Shown: positions 14,970 to 23,124 of the stretch, in pieces
Layout of the letters: every line of letters begins with the position of its first letter
Position numbering within the stretch: the stretch's first letter is position 1
NCBI GenBank assembly: GCA_900540335.1
Contig: UQFC01000030.1
Location: forward strand, 1 to 28,274
DNA from: an uncultured Clostridium sp.
GTDB taxonomy: Bacteria > Bacillota > Clostridia > Lachnospirales > Lachnospiraceae
Reading direction: 5' to 3'
DNA: 28,274 bases
Program-made: the position numbers and the translations under genes
Notes under the pieces: model-generated
What the model was told of the DNA's origin: nothing
Database searches by the model: none
What the model saw: the letters and a program-made list of their open reading frames with translations, nothing else

Positions 14970-15767
14970 TCAGGCCTCTGATGTACGAATCGCAGCCTGG
15001 GCTGCCCTTCCTGCTGCCGGAGCCGCCTTGATTCTTCTCTGCTGCATGCTTCTTACGATACAGGACAGGGTAAAATTAATAACAAAATAAATCATGGCCG
15101 CCAGACCAAACAGAACGAAAACATCTGATACATTGGTCGTTCCCAGCCCGTTATACTGATACGATGCGTTCATAACCTGACGCACTCTGGCCATCAGCTC
15201 AATCACTGCCACATTGGCCAGATAAGAGGAATCCTTAATGGTTGTCACCACCTGGCTTAACAGAGTGGGCACTATATTGCGGTACGCCTGCGGCAGTACA
15301 ATATAATACATAACCTGAACTACATGAAAGCCCTGAGAATGGCCTGCCTCAAACTGGCCCAGCGCAACCGAATTCAGTCCGCCTCTTACAATCTCCGCAA
15401 TAACAGAAGAGGTAAACAGAACCAGCGCTGTCGCAGCCTTAAACAGCAGCTTGACCTCTACAGAGGTCAGTCCGAACATTTTCCTCTGAAGAAAAGACGG
15501 ACAGGGACAGAAAATCAGGCAGACAAAAATCCACAAAAGCAGGGGAGTGTTCCGGAATATTTCAATATACACAATTGCCATCCATTTGAAAATCCGGGCC
15601 GGACCTCTGTTGCAGTAATTCCGCACCAGAGCCAGAATCGATCCCACAAAAATTCCCAGAAGCACTGCCACTACAGAAACAATCAGGGTAAATGCCACGC
15701 CTTTCATAATAAACTTCAGAACTGCCGGATTGGTAATAATCCGCAGACTTCCTTCGATTGTACTCAT
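14970..15767 (-). CDS. Polar amino-acid ABC transporter permease (HisM/GlnP type)
   Basis: A 265-residue inner-membrane subunit with about five transmembrane helices and the cytoplasmic EAA loop (GQFEAGHSQGFHVVQVMYYIVLPQA) that docks onto the ATPase. The RNTPLLLWIF motif before the third helix is typical of the HisM/GlnP/GltJ family. It lies 21 nt after the first permease and probably forms a heterodimer with it. The C-terminus is Ala/Arg-rich (RRIKAAPAAGRAAQAAIR) and probably cytoplasmic. Start ATG 15767, with GGGAG about 9 nt upstream. Confidence 0.93.
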   Translation of the reverse strand: MSTIEGSLRIITNPAVLKFIMKGVAFTLIVSVVAVLLGIFVGSILALVRNYCNRGPARIFKWMAIVYIEIFRNTPLLLWIFVCLIFCPCPSFLQRKMFGLTSVEVKLLFKAATALVLFTSSVIAEIVRGGLNSVALGQFEAGHSQGFHVVQVMYYIVLPQAYRNIVPTLLSQVVTTIKDSSYLANVAVIELMARVRQVMNASYQYNGLGTTNVSDVFVLFGLAAMIYFVINFTLSCIVRSMQQRRIKAAPAAGRAAQAAIRTSEA

Positions 15768-15788
15768 AGACTCATTCTCCCCTTTCTT

Positions 15789-16502
15789 TTATGCTGCAGC
15801 TTCTTCTGTCACAGTCACTCTTGCATCCCGCTTCTTTAACGAGTTCTCCCATACACTTGCCAGTGTAGACAGCGGAAAGCAGATAACAAAGAAAAGCAGG
15901 CCGCTGAGCAGGTAGGCCGGCGCGTAAGCGCCGCCGGTACTGGCTCCTGTTACAAAGCTGTAGGTAACAGAAATCAAATCCGTTCCTCCGATAATATAGA
16001 GACAGGAGGTATTTTTCACCAGGTTCACAACCTGATTCACCATGGGAGGCAGAATAATCTTCACGCTCTGAGGCAGAATAATGTAATACATTTTCTGAAA
16101 ATAATCAAAGCCCTGAGACTCGGCTGCCTCAAACTGTCCTTTGGGAATCGCTTCGATTCCCGCCCGGATAACCTCGGCCACATAAGCTCCGTGATACACT
16201 CCCAGCGAAACAATTCCGGTTGCAATAATGCCTATGCTGTTTCCGGAAAATGCCAGGGCGTAATACAGAAAACAAACCTGCAGAAGCAGCGGCGTATTCT
16301 GTATAAATTCCACGTAAACCCGGGCAACCGCCCGCAGTGCCCTGTTTCTTCCTGTGGACATCAGTCCAAACGCAATTCCCAGAAGCAGGGATATGAAAAG
16401 CGCAAACACTGCGGTCATCAGCGTATGCTCCACTCCCAGAAAAAACGTTCCGCGAAAGGTCCACACCTTTTCCCATGCATCAGCTGAAAATAAACCTGCC
16501 AT
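15789..16502 (-). CDS. Polar amino-acid ABC transporter permease (HisM/GlnP type)
   Basis: A 237-residue permease paired with the gene downstream. Visible motifs are QNTPLLLQVCFLYY and the EAA loop GQFEAAESQGFDYFQKMYYIILPQS. Hydrophobic segments suggest five membrane helices. It lies between the substrate-binding lipoprotein and the second permease, preceded by a strong GGGGAGG. Two different permeases are usual for glutamate/aspartate-type importers; the substrate is inferred only at the level of polar amino acids. Confidence 0.94.
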   Translation of the reverse strand: MAGLFSADAWEKVWTFRGTFFLGVEHTLMTAVFALFISLLLGIAFGLMSTGRNRALRAVARVYVEFIQNTPLLLQVCFLYYALAFSGNSIGIIATGIVSLGVYHGAYVAEVIRAGIEAIPKGQFEAAESQGFDYFQKMYYIILPQSVKIILPPMVNQVVNLVKNTSCLYIIGGTDLISVTYSFVTGASTGGAYAPAYLLSGLLFFVICFPLSTLASVWENSLKKRDARVTVTEEAAA

Positions 16503-16550
16503 TTTTTACCTCCCCTGCCTCACCTGCCGGCATTTTTCATAATCACTGTT

Positions 16551-17489
16551 TTAGTTGAGTCCGTACTCGTCAACCAGACCCTGGATTGTTCCGTCATCCA
16601 GCCATTTTGTTACCAGATCCTCGCAGACCTTGGAGAAGCCGGAATCCTTCTTCGTTACAACGCCATACTCCTGAGGAGCAAATTTATCTTCAATGTAGGA
16701 GCGTCCGTCTGTCTTGTAGATTGCCAGAATGGATTTATCAACACAGAAGGCATCAATCTCACCTGCGCTGAGAGCGGTGGAGATTGCCGGATAATCCTCG
16801 TACTGACGGTAGCTGATTCCCTTGGTCCAGGTTGCTGCATCAAAGGTATCACGGTCAAAGCCTTCGCCGTCTAACACGCCGGCCTCAATCATGGCTGCTG
16901 TCAGCTCTCTTGCAGAAGTGGATCCGGAGGAAACGCCTACCTTTTTGTCAGTCAGGTCTGCCAGGGTTTTGATTCCGGAGGCATCCTCAACCAGAACAGT
17001 AACCGCATCTGTATAATACGGGGTTGTGAAATCCCAGGTCTTTTTTCTCTCCTCTGTAATCGTGAAGGTAGCCAGAACACAATCGATATCGCCGGAATCA
17101 AGAAGCTCTCCTCTTGTTGCTGCGGTAACGGTGGTGTACTCTACATCCACACCCAGCTCTTCGGCAATCTTTGCCGCCAGATCAATTTCCATTCCTGTAT
17201 ATTCACCGGTCAGGGCATCCTGAAGACCAAAGCCGGGAACTGCGTTTTTAACGCCTACACGGAGGACGCCTCTGTCCTTAATGGCCTGCACATCTGCGGA
17301 AACGTCGCCGGCTGCATCTGCCGCTGTGGTGTCTGCTGCCTTTGTGTCTGCTGCCGTAGTATCTGCTGCTGCAGTTTCAGCTGCCTTTGTGTCTGCCGCT
17401 GTGGTATCTGCGCTTCCTGAGCCTGAGCATCCGGTCACCATAGCTGCTGTCATCAGTCCTGCCAGTAATAATGCGATTTTCTTTTTCAT
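16551..17489 (-). CDS. Amino-acid ABC transporter substrate-binding lipoprotein
   Basis: A 312-residue type II periplasmic-binding-fold protein. A signal peptide ends in the lipobox VTGC, so C21 should be lipidated and anchor the protein outside the membrane. Residues 27-60 are a Thr/Ala/Asp/Lys repeat linker. The binding domain begins at about 66 with VQAIKDRGVLRVGVK and shows the family-3 features MEIDLAAKIAEELG, RGELLDSGDIDCVLATFTIT and VGVSSGSTS. Glutamate- or aspartate-type ligands are likely but unproven. It is preceded by GAGGAGGAG and followed by both permeases. Confidence 0.94.
   Translation of the reverse strand: MKKKIALLLAGLMTAAMVTGCSGSGSADTTAADTKAAETAAADTTAADTKAADTTAADAAGDVSADVQAIKDRGVLRVGVKNAVPGFGLQDALTGEYTGMEIDLAAKIAEELGVDVEYTTVTAATRGELLDSGDIDCVLATFTITEERKKTWDFTTPYYTDAVTVLVEDASGIKTLADLTDKKVGVSSGSTSARELTAAMIEAGVLDGEGFDRDTFDAATWTKGISYRQYEDYPAISTALSAGEIDAFCVDKSILAIYKTDGRSYIEDKFAPQEYGVVTKKDSGFSKVCEDLVTKWLDDGTIQGLVDEYGLN
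17310..17411 (-). repeat. Degenerate repeat encoding the Thr/Ala/Asp linker of the lipoprotein
   Basis: About seven degenerate 12-15-bp units encode TTAAD, TKAAE and TKAAD steps just after the lipidated Cys. It is a low-complexity tether between membrane anchor and binding domain, a common feature of Clostridia lipoproteins. Confidence 0.8.
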
Positions 17490-17621
17490 AATGTCTCCTC
17501 CTCATTTTCCTTTTTCTTTGCTCTGTCCGGCCGTTCCCTGTTTTCAGTTATGCCGTCCTGAGATTATCTAAAGCATAAAAGATATGCCCTAAATCATATT
17601 CCTTTTCTTTTCAAAAATTCT

Positions 17622-18350
17622 CTATCTTATAATTTTTCCGAGGAACTGCTTTACTCTCTCATGCTGGGGATTGGTAAAGAAATGCTCCGGAGTTCCCTCC
17701 TCAATAATCTCCCCGTGATCCATAAATACAATCCTGTCTGCCACCTGTCTGGCAAATCCCATTTCATGAGTAACCACCACCATTGTGATATTCTCATCTG
17801 CCAGCTTGATCATCGTATCCAGAACCTCCTGAATGGTTTCCGGATCCAGCGCTGATGTGGGTTCATCAAACAGAATCATCTTTGACTGCATACAGAGCGC
17901 TCTTGCTATCGCAATTCTCTGCTGCTGTCCGCCGGAAAGAGTCGTGGGATACACATGAGCCTTATCCCTCAGTCCTACTACATCCAGATAATGATAAGCC
18001 AGCTCCTCTGCCTCAGCCCTGCTCTTGTGGTGCAGCTTCATCGGCGCCAGAGTCAGATTCTTCAAAACCGTCATGTGAGGGTACAGGTTAAACTGCTGAA
18101 ATACCATGGATGAGGTTTCCCGAATCACATGAACCTTGTTTTTATGGTTCAGTTCCTTTCCATCCACCCAGACCTTGCCGCTGGTAGGCTCCTCCAGAAA
18201 ATTCATACAGCGAACCGTAGTAGATTTTCCAGAACCTGACGGGCCGATAATAACCAGCTTCTCTCCCTCTTTGACCTCCAGATTCACATCCTTCAGCACA
18301 TGAAGATCGCCGAAATATTTATTCACATGCTCCATTTTGATCATCGCCAT
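17622..18350 (-). CDS. glnQ: Polar amino-acid ABC transporter ATP-binding protein (GlnQ type)
   Basis: A 242-residue cytoplasmic ATPase powering amino-acid import. Walker A GPSGSGKST is at residues 36-44, followed by the Q-loop FQQFNLYPH, the ABC signature LSGGQQQR, Walker B ILFDEPTSALD and the H-loop THEMGFA. Order and spacing are those of GlnQ/HisP. It is first in the operon glnQ-lipoprotein-permease-permease-CMK-like. A 132-nt gap follows before the lipoprotein gene; I see only a weak AT-rich hairpin there. Transcription should start at the promoter at 18476-18504. Confidence 0.96.
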   Translation of the reverse strand: MAMIKMEHVNKYFGDLHVLKDVNLEVKEGEKLVIIGPSGSGKSTTVRCMNFLEEPTSGKVWVDGKELNHKNKVHVIRETSSMVFQQFNLYPHMTVLKNLTLAPMKLHHKSRAEAEELAYHYLDVVGLRDKAHVYPTTLSGGQQQRIAIARALCMQSKMILFDEPTSALDPETIQEVLDTMIKLADENITMVVVTHEMGFARQVADRIVFMDHGEIIEEGTPEHFFTNPQHERVKQFLGKIIR

Positions 18351-18420
18351 GATTTTTCTCCCTCCCGGTTCCCAAACTTTCTATTTCCCTCGTCCGCCTG
18401 TCTCTGCAAACCCGGAAAAG

Positions 18421-18467
18421 CACAAAGGCGCCTTGAAGTATAAACTTCAAAACGCCTTCGTTTTGTG
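18421..18467 (-). promoter_or_regulatory. Leader hairpin at the 5' end of the amino-acid ABC transcript
   Basis: On the minus strand AAGGCG pairs with CGCCTT (18453-18458 with 18425-18430), above it TTGAAGT pairs with ACTTCAA around a 4-nt loop, and CACAAA/TTTGTG closes the base. The structure starts within a few nucleotides of the predicted transcription start, and TTTGTGCTTTTCC follows. It may be an attenuator or an RNA-stabilising 5' hairpin. No T-box sequence or known riboswitch core is recognisable. Confidence 0.6.
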
Positions 18468-18475
18468 TAAGTGCC

Positions 18476-18504
18476 ATTTTAAACTAAATTTTATTAAATG
18501 TCAA
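18476..18504 (-). promoter_or_regulatory. Sigma-A promoter of the amino-acid ABC operon
   Basis: On the minus strand an exact TTGACA (18499-18504), a 17-nt AT-rich spacer and TAAAAT (18476-18481). The start would be near 18469, giving a leader of about 120 nt that begins with the hairpin at 18421-18467. Confidence 0.88.
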
Positions 18505-18588
18505 TTTATTTTCTTCCGCAAAAACCTGTTTTTCTTCTAAATGAACTTAGTAAAATAAAGTTTTGTTCTTTTTATCTAAAATATTATA

Positions 18589-18603
18589 TATTTTCTGAAA
18601 TTT
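18589..18603. promoter_or_regulatory. CodY-box-like site upstream of the ABC operon
   Basis: TATTTTCTGAAATTT matches the palindromic CodY consensus AATTTTCWGAAAATT at 13 of 15 positions. It lies about 85 nt upstream of the glnQ -35 element. The surrounding DNA is AT-rich, so chance matches are likely. CodY control of amino-acid transport would make sense, but codY is not in this window. Confidence 0.4.
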
Positions 18604-18679
18604 TTCAAATTGTTTTAATTATTCTCATAAGTCAAACTATTTCTCAAAAACAGGACGCAATTTCCTATGAAATGAAAAA

Positions 18680-18737
18680 AAGATGCAGCCAGCGCCTTTC
18701 CAAGCCCAACCGGCTCAGCTGCCTCTGTCTGCATCTT
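18680..18737 (-). terminator. Terminator of prs-sipS with a long structured loop
   Basis: On the minus strand AAGATGCAG (18729-18737) pairs perfectly with CTGCATCTT (18680-18688), followed at once by a run of seven T. The 40-nt apical region contains smaller GC-rich pairings (such as AGCC/GGCT), so it may branch. It is about 60 nt past the sipS stop. Confidence 0.8.
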
Positions 18738-18796
18738 CATCATTTCATCAAAAAGAAACCCCTTTGTGAGATTCTCCGCCTGCGGGCGCCCCCTCC

Positions 18797-19513
18797 CTAC
18801 TCGATTCTGCTGGGTTTGGGGAAGTAACGGAACAATACCTTTGCTACCAGTTTATCCCTCTTCACATAAGTATTCTTCCACCGGCGGGCGTCTGAGGAAT
18901 AATTCCTGTTGTCGCCCATCATAAAATAACTGTCCTCCGGAACCTCAAAATGCATGGGTTCCTCCGGAATCATCGGCTCCCTGATATACGGCTCCTCCAT
19001 AGGTTCTGCCGACCCGTTTAAATAAACATGGCCGTCTGCAATATCAATGGTATCTCCCGGAAGCCCGATCACCCGTTTCACATAATAAATCTCTTCATTG
19101 TCCGGGAAACGGAAAATCACAATATCCCCCCGCTCCGGATCTCCGAATTTGTAAGACAGGCGGGATCCAATCACCCGATCTCCTGTCATAATGGTATTTT
19201 CCATGGAACCGCTGGGAACTTCACTGTTTGCAATAATAAAGGTATTCAGGAAAAACGCAATCGCAGCTGCAGAGATGATGATCTTAAACCACTCCCAGAC
19301 CTCCTGCTTCCAGCCGCCCTGCTTTTCTTCCATCTCCGGCTGCTTTCTGCCGGCCTTTTTCCCTGCTTCGGTTCCGGACATATCCTCCCGGCAGGCAGTT
19401 TCCCTGCCGGAATCCGATATATCGCCAATCTCCCTGGAATCAACCGGCTCTTCCATAGGGATATCTTCCGTAAGCTTCCTGTCCGGTCCTGCCCAGGTTT
19501 TGTTTTTTTCCAT
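18797..19513 (-). CDS. sipS: Signal peptidase I
   Basis: A 238-residue type I signal peptidase that removes signal peptides from secreted proteins. One membrane helix at about 77-95 is followed by the extracytoplasmic catalytic domain: nucleophile S103 in VPSGSMENT, general base K146 in YYVKRVIGLPGD, and the conserved MGDNRNYSSDARRW box. The cytoplasmic N-terminus is unusually long, about 70 charged, low-complexity residues before the helix, where many Firmicutes SipS have under 20. The start ATG at 19513 has only a weak, distant ribosome binding site (AGAGG), so the true start might be further in. It lies 22 nt after prs. Confidence 0.95.
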   Translation of the reverse strand: MEKNKTWAGPDRKLTEDIPMEEPVDSREIGDISDSGRETACREDMSGTEAGKKAGRKQPEMEEKQGGWKQEVWEWFKIIISAAAIAFFLNTFIIANSEVPSGSMENTIMTGDRVIGSRLSYKFGDPERGDIVIFRFPDNEEIYYVKRVIGLPGDTIDIADGHVYLNGSAEPMEEPYIREPMIPEEPMHFEVPEDSYFMMGDNRNYSSDARRWKNTYVKRDKLVAKVLFRYFPKPSRIE

Positions 19514-19535
19514 AAATGAATTCGCCTCTGTCAGA

Positions 19536-20708
19536 CTATCTGCCGCGGTATTTCTCCAGAAGCTTGTTGATCCGCTTGGTCGGATTCAGCAGCTCGCTGA
19601 GAGAGTCATCGTGATTCAGATTGTCAATAATCAATGCAATATATTTGCTCATGTCTACGTTAATGTAGTACGGTCTGGACAGCAGCTCCGGAGTCTGGTA
19701 AACCAGGTTGGTGGTCAGAATCCGGTCAATAATGCCGTTGTCATAGTATTCATCAAATTTGTTCAGTCCATTGGTGAACAGACCAAAGGTTGCACAGATA
19801 AATACCTTTCTTGCTTTTCTGCGCTTCAGCTCCTTGGCTACATCCAGCATGCTTTCTCCGGAGGAAATCATATCATCAATAATCAGAACGTCCTTGCCCT
19901 CTACGCTGGAGCCCAGGAATTCATGAGCTACGATCGGGTTGCGTCCGTCTACAATGCGGGTGTAATCACGGCGCTTATAGAACATACCCATATCCAGACC
20001 CAGAACGTTGGCAAAGTACACAGCACGGCCCATACCGCCCTCATCCGGGCTGATAACCATCATGTGATCGCTGTCAATATCCAGCTCTGTCTCTGTTTTC
20101 AGAAGATATTTAATAAACTGATAAATCGGCTGTACCGTCTCAAAGCCCTTTAAAGGAATCGCATTCTGCACACGGGGATCATGAGCATCAAAAGTAATGA
20201 TGTTCTCCACACCCATGTTGGTCAGCTCCTGCAGTGCCAGTGCGCAGTCCAGAGACTCTCTGTTGGAACGCTTATGCTGACGGCTCTCGTACAGGAACGG
20301 CATAATTACATTGATACGGCGGGCTTTTCCTGCTGCTGCCGCAATCACTCTCTTCAGATCCTGGAAATGATCATCCGGAGACATATGGTTTGTCATTCCG
20401 CACAGGGAATAGGTCAGGCTGTAATTGCAGACATCAACCATAATGTACAGATCGTCACCGCGGACGGAAGCATTGATGGTTCCTTTTCCTTCTCCGGATC
20501 CGAATCTTGGTGTACCTGCTTCGATAATATAGGAATCTCTCTGATATCCTGCAAAAGCGATGGTGGATTTGTGCTCGCTCTCCCGCTCTTTTCTCCACTC
20601 TACCAGCCAGTCATTTACCTTTGCGCCCAGTTCAGAGCAGCTCTTTAACGGAATCAGCCCCAACGGCCCTACCGGAATGGTTTCAATGGTTTTTTCTTCG
20701 TATATCAT
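19536..20708 (-). CDS. prs: Ribose-phosphate pyrophosphokinase, long divergent form
   Basis: A 390-residue PRPP synthetase homologue making PRPP from ribose-5-phosphate and ATP. Catalytic-loop KRR is seen in FYKRRDYTRIV (near 244), PDEGGMGRA replaces the usual PDxGGxxRA, and the PRPP loop is VLIIDDMISSGES at about 274-286. It is about 75 residues longer than canonical Prs, with a different N-terminal region; the flexible DLHAxQIQG segment reads FDAHDPRVQ. In the PRPP loop the third acidic residue of DDMIDTGGT is Ser and GGT becomes GES. The start at 20708 is chosen because GGAGG lies 6 nt before it, inside the codons of the upstream in-frame ATG at 20720. It is co-transcribed with sipS. Confidence 0.88.
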   Translation of the reverse strand: MIYEEKTIETIPVGPLGLIPLKSCSELGAKVNDWLVEWRKERESEHKSTIAFAGYQRDSYIIEAGTPRFGSGEGKGTINASVRGDDLYIMVDVCNYSLTYSLCGMTNHMSPDDHFQDLKRVIAAAAGKARRINVIMPFLYESRQHKRSNRESLDCALALQELTNMGVENIITFDAHDPRVQNAIPLKGFETVQPIYQFIKYLLKTETELDIDSDHMMVISPDEGGMGRAVYFANVLGLDMGMFYKRRDYTRIVDGRNPIVAHEFLGSSVEGKDVLIIDDMISSGESMLDVAKELKRRKARKVFICATFGLFTNGLNKFDEYYDNGIIDRILTTNLVYQTPELLSRPYYINVDMSKYIALIIDNLNHDDSLSELLNPTKRINKLLEKYRGR

Positions 20709-20842
20709 AGTGTCCTCCAAATGTGTATGGTAATTTTTCTTTTTTCAACATATTCGCAGCTGTTCAGTCCGTTGCCTTATCCGGCCCTGCCGGACGAAAA
20801 TCACCTGAGATTTCCCGCCGTCCTGAATAATTGCACGTATTC

Positions 20843-20871
20843 TTTATAACATCAGGATTCATTTAAGTCAA
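20843..20871 (-). promoter_or_regulatory. Sigma-A promoter of prs-sipS
   Basis: On the minus strand TTGACT (20866-20871), a 17-nt spacer and TATAAA (20843-20848). It directly abuts the stop codon of the dnaI-like gene. The leader of about 125 nt contains a TCCGGC/GCCGGA hairpin and a GGACG/CGTCC pairing of unknown role. Confidence 0.85.
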
Positions 20872-20872
20872 G

Positions 20873-21868
20873 TTAATCCCGGTATCTTTGCCGTTTTTTC
20901 ACCCGAATATCGCCTCCGTACAGGGGAATCGTGGCATAATGGCTCATAAGACGTGATGCAACCCGGTCAGAATAGGTGTCTCTCAGCATATCCATGGAAA
21001 GATTCGTTGAGATAATGGTTCCCAGCTTTCTGTTGATCCGCTCATTGATGCAGTAAAACAGCTGAGAGGAAACAAAGGAGTTGTTCAGCTCTGTTCCCAA
21101 ATCATCAATAATCAGCATCTGACAGTCCAGAATATGGCGGCAGGTCTCCTCTGCCTCGTCCTGTCCGTCTCTGCCGAACCTGCATTTGGAAAAGAGCTCA
21201 AACAGATCCTGGGAGGACAGGTAAATAACAGAAATTCCCCGGTCAATCAGCGCCTTGGCAATACAGTTGGTCAGAAACGTTTTTCCTACGCCTGTGCTTC
21301 CCGTAAAGAGAAGATTTTCTCCCTTGTCTGGAAATTCCGCCGCAAATTCCCGGCACCGTCCGGCAACCAGCTTCATGTAATCCAGTTCCGTCATGCCCAG
21401 CTGGGGAAGTCTTTCCCGGCTGTCATACCACTCAAAGGAGAAGGTGGAAAAATTCTCCCGCTCCAGCGCCTGCTCAATGCCGGACTGGGCATACAGAATT
21501 CTCAGTCTTGCCCGTTCAAAGCAATGGCACCGTTTCCCGTCTGCAAAGCCTGTATCCCTACAGTCCGGACAGGTGTAACGCATCTCCATGTAATCCTCGG
21601 GAAAACCGCTGTTTTTCAGCAGTTCCTTCCTTCTGAGCCGCATTTCCTCCAGCTGCGCCTTCATCTCTTTTATCTTTTCCGGACTGCCGGAAAGACTCTG
21701 CCGGGCGCAGGCTGCCGCCTGGGCGCTGATTTCCTGCTCCAGCTGCTTTAACTGGGGAACCTGCTGATAAACACGGGCAATCCGCGCTTCCCTCTCATGC
21801 CGGTTCTTCAGCTGACGCTTCTCATAGTCTCTCATTACTGCATTGTACTGCGAATTGCTCAGGGCCAT
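20873..21868 (-). CDS. DnaI/DnaC-like replicative helicase loader ATPase
   Basis: A 331-residue AAA+ ATPase of the DnaC/IstB/DnaI group. An N-terminal helical region (residues about 1-95, coiled-coil-like) leads to a probable zinc site: C100, C103, C114 and C116 in CPDCRDTGF...CHCF, as in DnaI. The ATPase has Walker A GSTGVGKT (190-197), Walker B MLIIDDLG (D255/D256), sensor I STN and an Arg finger candidate in SDRVASRL. It should load the replicative helicase with the DnaD-like protein encoded 25 nt upstream in the same unit. IstB of IS21 elements has a similar ATPase domain, but the zinc-binding N-terminus and absence of a transposase argue for DnaI. Confidence 0.92.
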   Translation of the reverse strand: MALSNSQYNAVMRDYEKRQLKNRHEREARIARVYQQVPQLKQLEQEISAQAAACARQSLSGSPEKIKEMKAQLEEMRLRRKELLKNSGFPEDYMEMRYTCPDCRDTGFADGKRCHCFERARLRILYAQSGIEQALERENFSTFSFEWYDSRERLPQLGMTELDYMKLVAGRCREFAAEFPDKGENLLFTGSTGVGKTFLTNCIAKALIDRGISVIYLSSQDLFELFSKCRFGRDGQDEAEETCRHILDCQMLIIDDLGTELNNSFVSSQLFYCINERINRKLGTIISTNLSMDMLRDTYSDRVASRLMSHYATIPLYGGDIRVKKRQRYRD

Positions 21869-21893
21869 CCCTTATGCTTCCCCCTTTCTCCTG

Positions 21894-23006
21894 TTATGAT
21901 TCTCCGATCCATCCGCGGACCTGCTCTAAAACCATAGAATCATAGTCCGTATCTCTTTGTTCAAAATTGTGGAACTGGTTGGTCTGAGGCCGGGCAGTCT
22001 CACCGCGTCCGCCGGCTCCTCCCCTGCGCTTCTGGCTCTTGCGCTTCTCATCCAGCTCCGATACATCCCGCAGATTCTTCACTCCGGCCTTGTTCCACTC
22101 GGAAAGAATCTTGTCTGCGTAGCGGAAGCTGGGATTGTGGGTAGCCTCCATCGTTCTGTTGCACGCCTCAAGCACCAGCTCTCTGGTAAAGCCGTAAGTT
22201 CCAAACCACCGCTCAATCATCTCTTTCTCCGCATCCCCCGGCTTCCGGTCCGTCAGACCGAAGGCCCGCATCACAGAAAAAGAATCCTTTGTAAAGCCGC
22301 TGGCATAGTCCTTGGCCTGCTCTACCGTGCGAAGCTCCTTTTTATGCCAGTTTAAAGCCACAGTTTCAATATAGCGGATGCTGGTATGTCCGCCCTGAAC
22401 ACAGTATTCCACCAGATACTCCAGAAGCTCTGCCGACATATGAAGGCCGTCATACAGATAGGCAAACACCTCCAGCTCCCGCTGTGTAAATATCTTATTC
22501 AGGTACCTTTGGGCAATATACAGAAGCTGGGAAAATTCGCCGTCTCCCTGAAGCCGGTTCACCTGATCCTGGCTGTACACCGGCCGTCCGGAAGCTGCAG
22601 CTGTCTCTGCTCCTGCCTGGCCGGAAGCTCCGTTTCCTGCCGGTGCAGCTCCCGACTGGTCTGAGACTGCTCTTCCGCCCGCCTGACCGGAAACTCCGGA
22701 CTGAGACGGACTTCTCCTGGAATCGCTGTCTCTCCAGATCGCTCCCTGATTCTCCACAACAGAGCGCTCCGGACTGCTTAACGTCAGCGCCCCCATCTTC
22801 TCCCAGTAGGACAGGGCCCGCCGCACATCAGCCTCCGTATGATTCAGGGCATCAGCAATCTGACCCACATCAGGCTTCTCCTGACTGTGTCTCAGCAGGT
22901 ACAGATATACCTTCACATATTCTCCATTGGCATCAGCCATATAACGGTCAATAAACTCATTTGCCACCAGGGTGGCCTCCACTCCAAATCTGCAAATCGC
23001 GTCCAT
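21894..23006 (-). CDS. DnaD-domain replication initiation protein
   Basis: A 370-residue DnaD/DnaB-family primosomal protein. An N-terminal winged-helix region (about 1-90) is followed by a Ser/Gly/Ala/Gln low-complexity linker (about 95-142) and two tandem DnaD (DDBH2) domains. The YxxxIxxxW-type signature ends each: YIETVALNW at 212-220 and YADKILSEW at 296-304. A basic segment (KRKSQKRRGGAGGRG) and a conserved C-terminal tail follow. It should bridge DnaA at the origin and helicase loading, as DnaD/DnaB do in Bacillus. It is first in an operon with the dnaI-like loader. Its upstream region carries the DnaA-box cluster at 23069-23268. Confidence 0.9.
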   Translation of the reverse strand: MDAICRFGVEATLVANEFIDRYMADANGEYVKVYLYLLRHSQEKPDVGQIADALNHTEADVRRALSYWEKMGALTLSSPERSVVENQGAIWRDSDSRRSPSQSGVSGQAGGRAVSDQSGAAPAGNGASGQAGAETAAASGRPVYSQDQVNRLQGDGEFSQLLYIAQRYLNKIFTQRELEVFAYLYDGLHMSAELLEYLVEYCVQGGHTSIRYIETVALNWHKKELRTVEQAKDYASGFTKDSFSVMRAFGLTDRKPGDAEKEMIERWFGTYGFTRELVLEACNRTMEATHNPSFRYADKILSEWNKAGVKNLRDVSELDEKRKSQKRRGGAGGRGETARPQTNQFHNFEQRDTDYDSMVLEQVRGWIGES

Positions 23007-23124
23007 AACTCTTCATCCTCTCCTGTCTGTATCTTAACACATCCGGCTCTAAAAAGAAATAGGCGGGCTTATCCACAGAATTCTTTGTGGATAATGTGGA
23101 TAATGTGGATATCCAGTCAACATA

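Larger units (their letters stand above)
18351..18796. other. 446-base regulatory gap between sipS and glnQ
   Basis: No gene is seen. The gap contains the sipS terminator (18680-18737), an AT-rich stretch with a CodY-box-like site (18589-18603), the glnQ promoter (18476-18504) and a leader hairpin (18421-18467). The remainder shows no further recognisable structure. Confidence 0.7.

Noticed and set aside
17490..17621. Terminator between glnQ and the lipoprotein gene
   Set aside because: Only a 5-bp AT-rich stem (ATATG/CATAT) with a weak T stretch is present; too weak to call.
18351..18470. T-box or amino-acid riboswitch in the glnQ leader
   Set aside because: No T-box sequence (GGGTGGNACCGCG type) or known riboswitch core could be found; only a simple hairpin is supported.
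19191..20153. Plus-strand ORF of 320 codons across sipS and prs
   Set aside because: It is the antisense shadow of two confidently identified genes and crosses their boundary.
20873..23006. IS21-type istB with a partner gene, i.e. a mobile element
   Set aside because: The ATPase has a DnaI-like cysteine-containing N-terminus and its neighbour is a DnaD protein, not a transposase; no terminal inverted repeats are seen.
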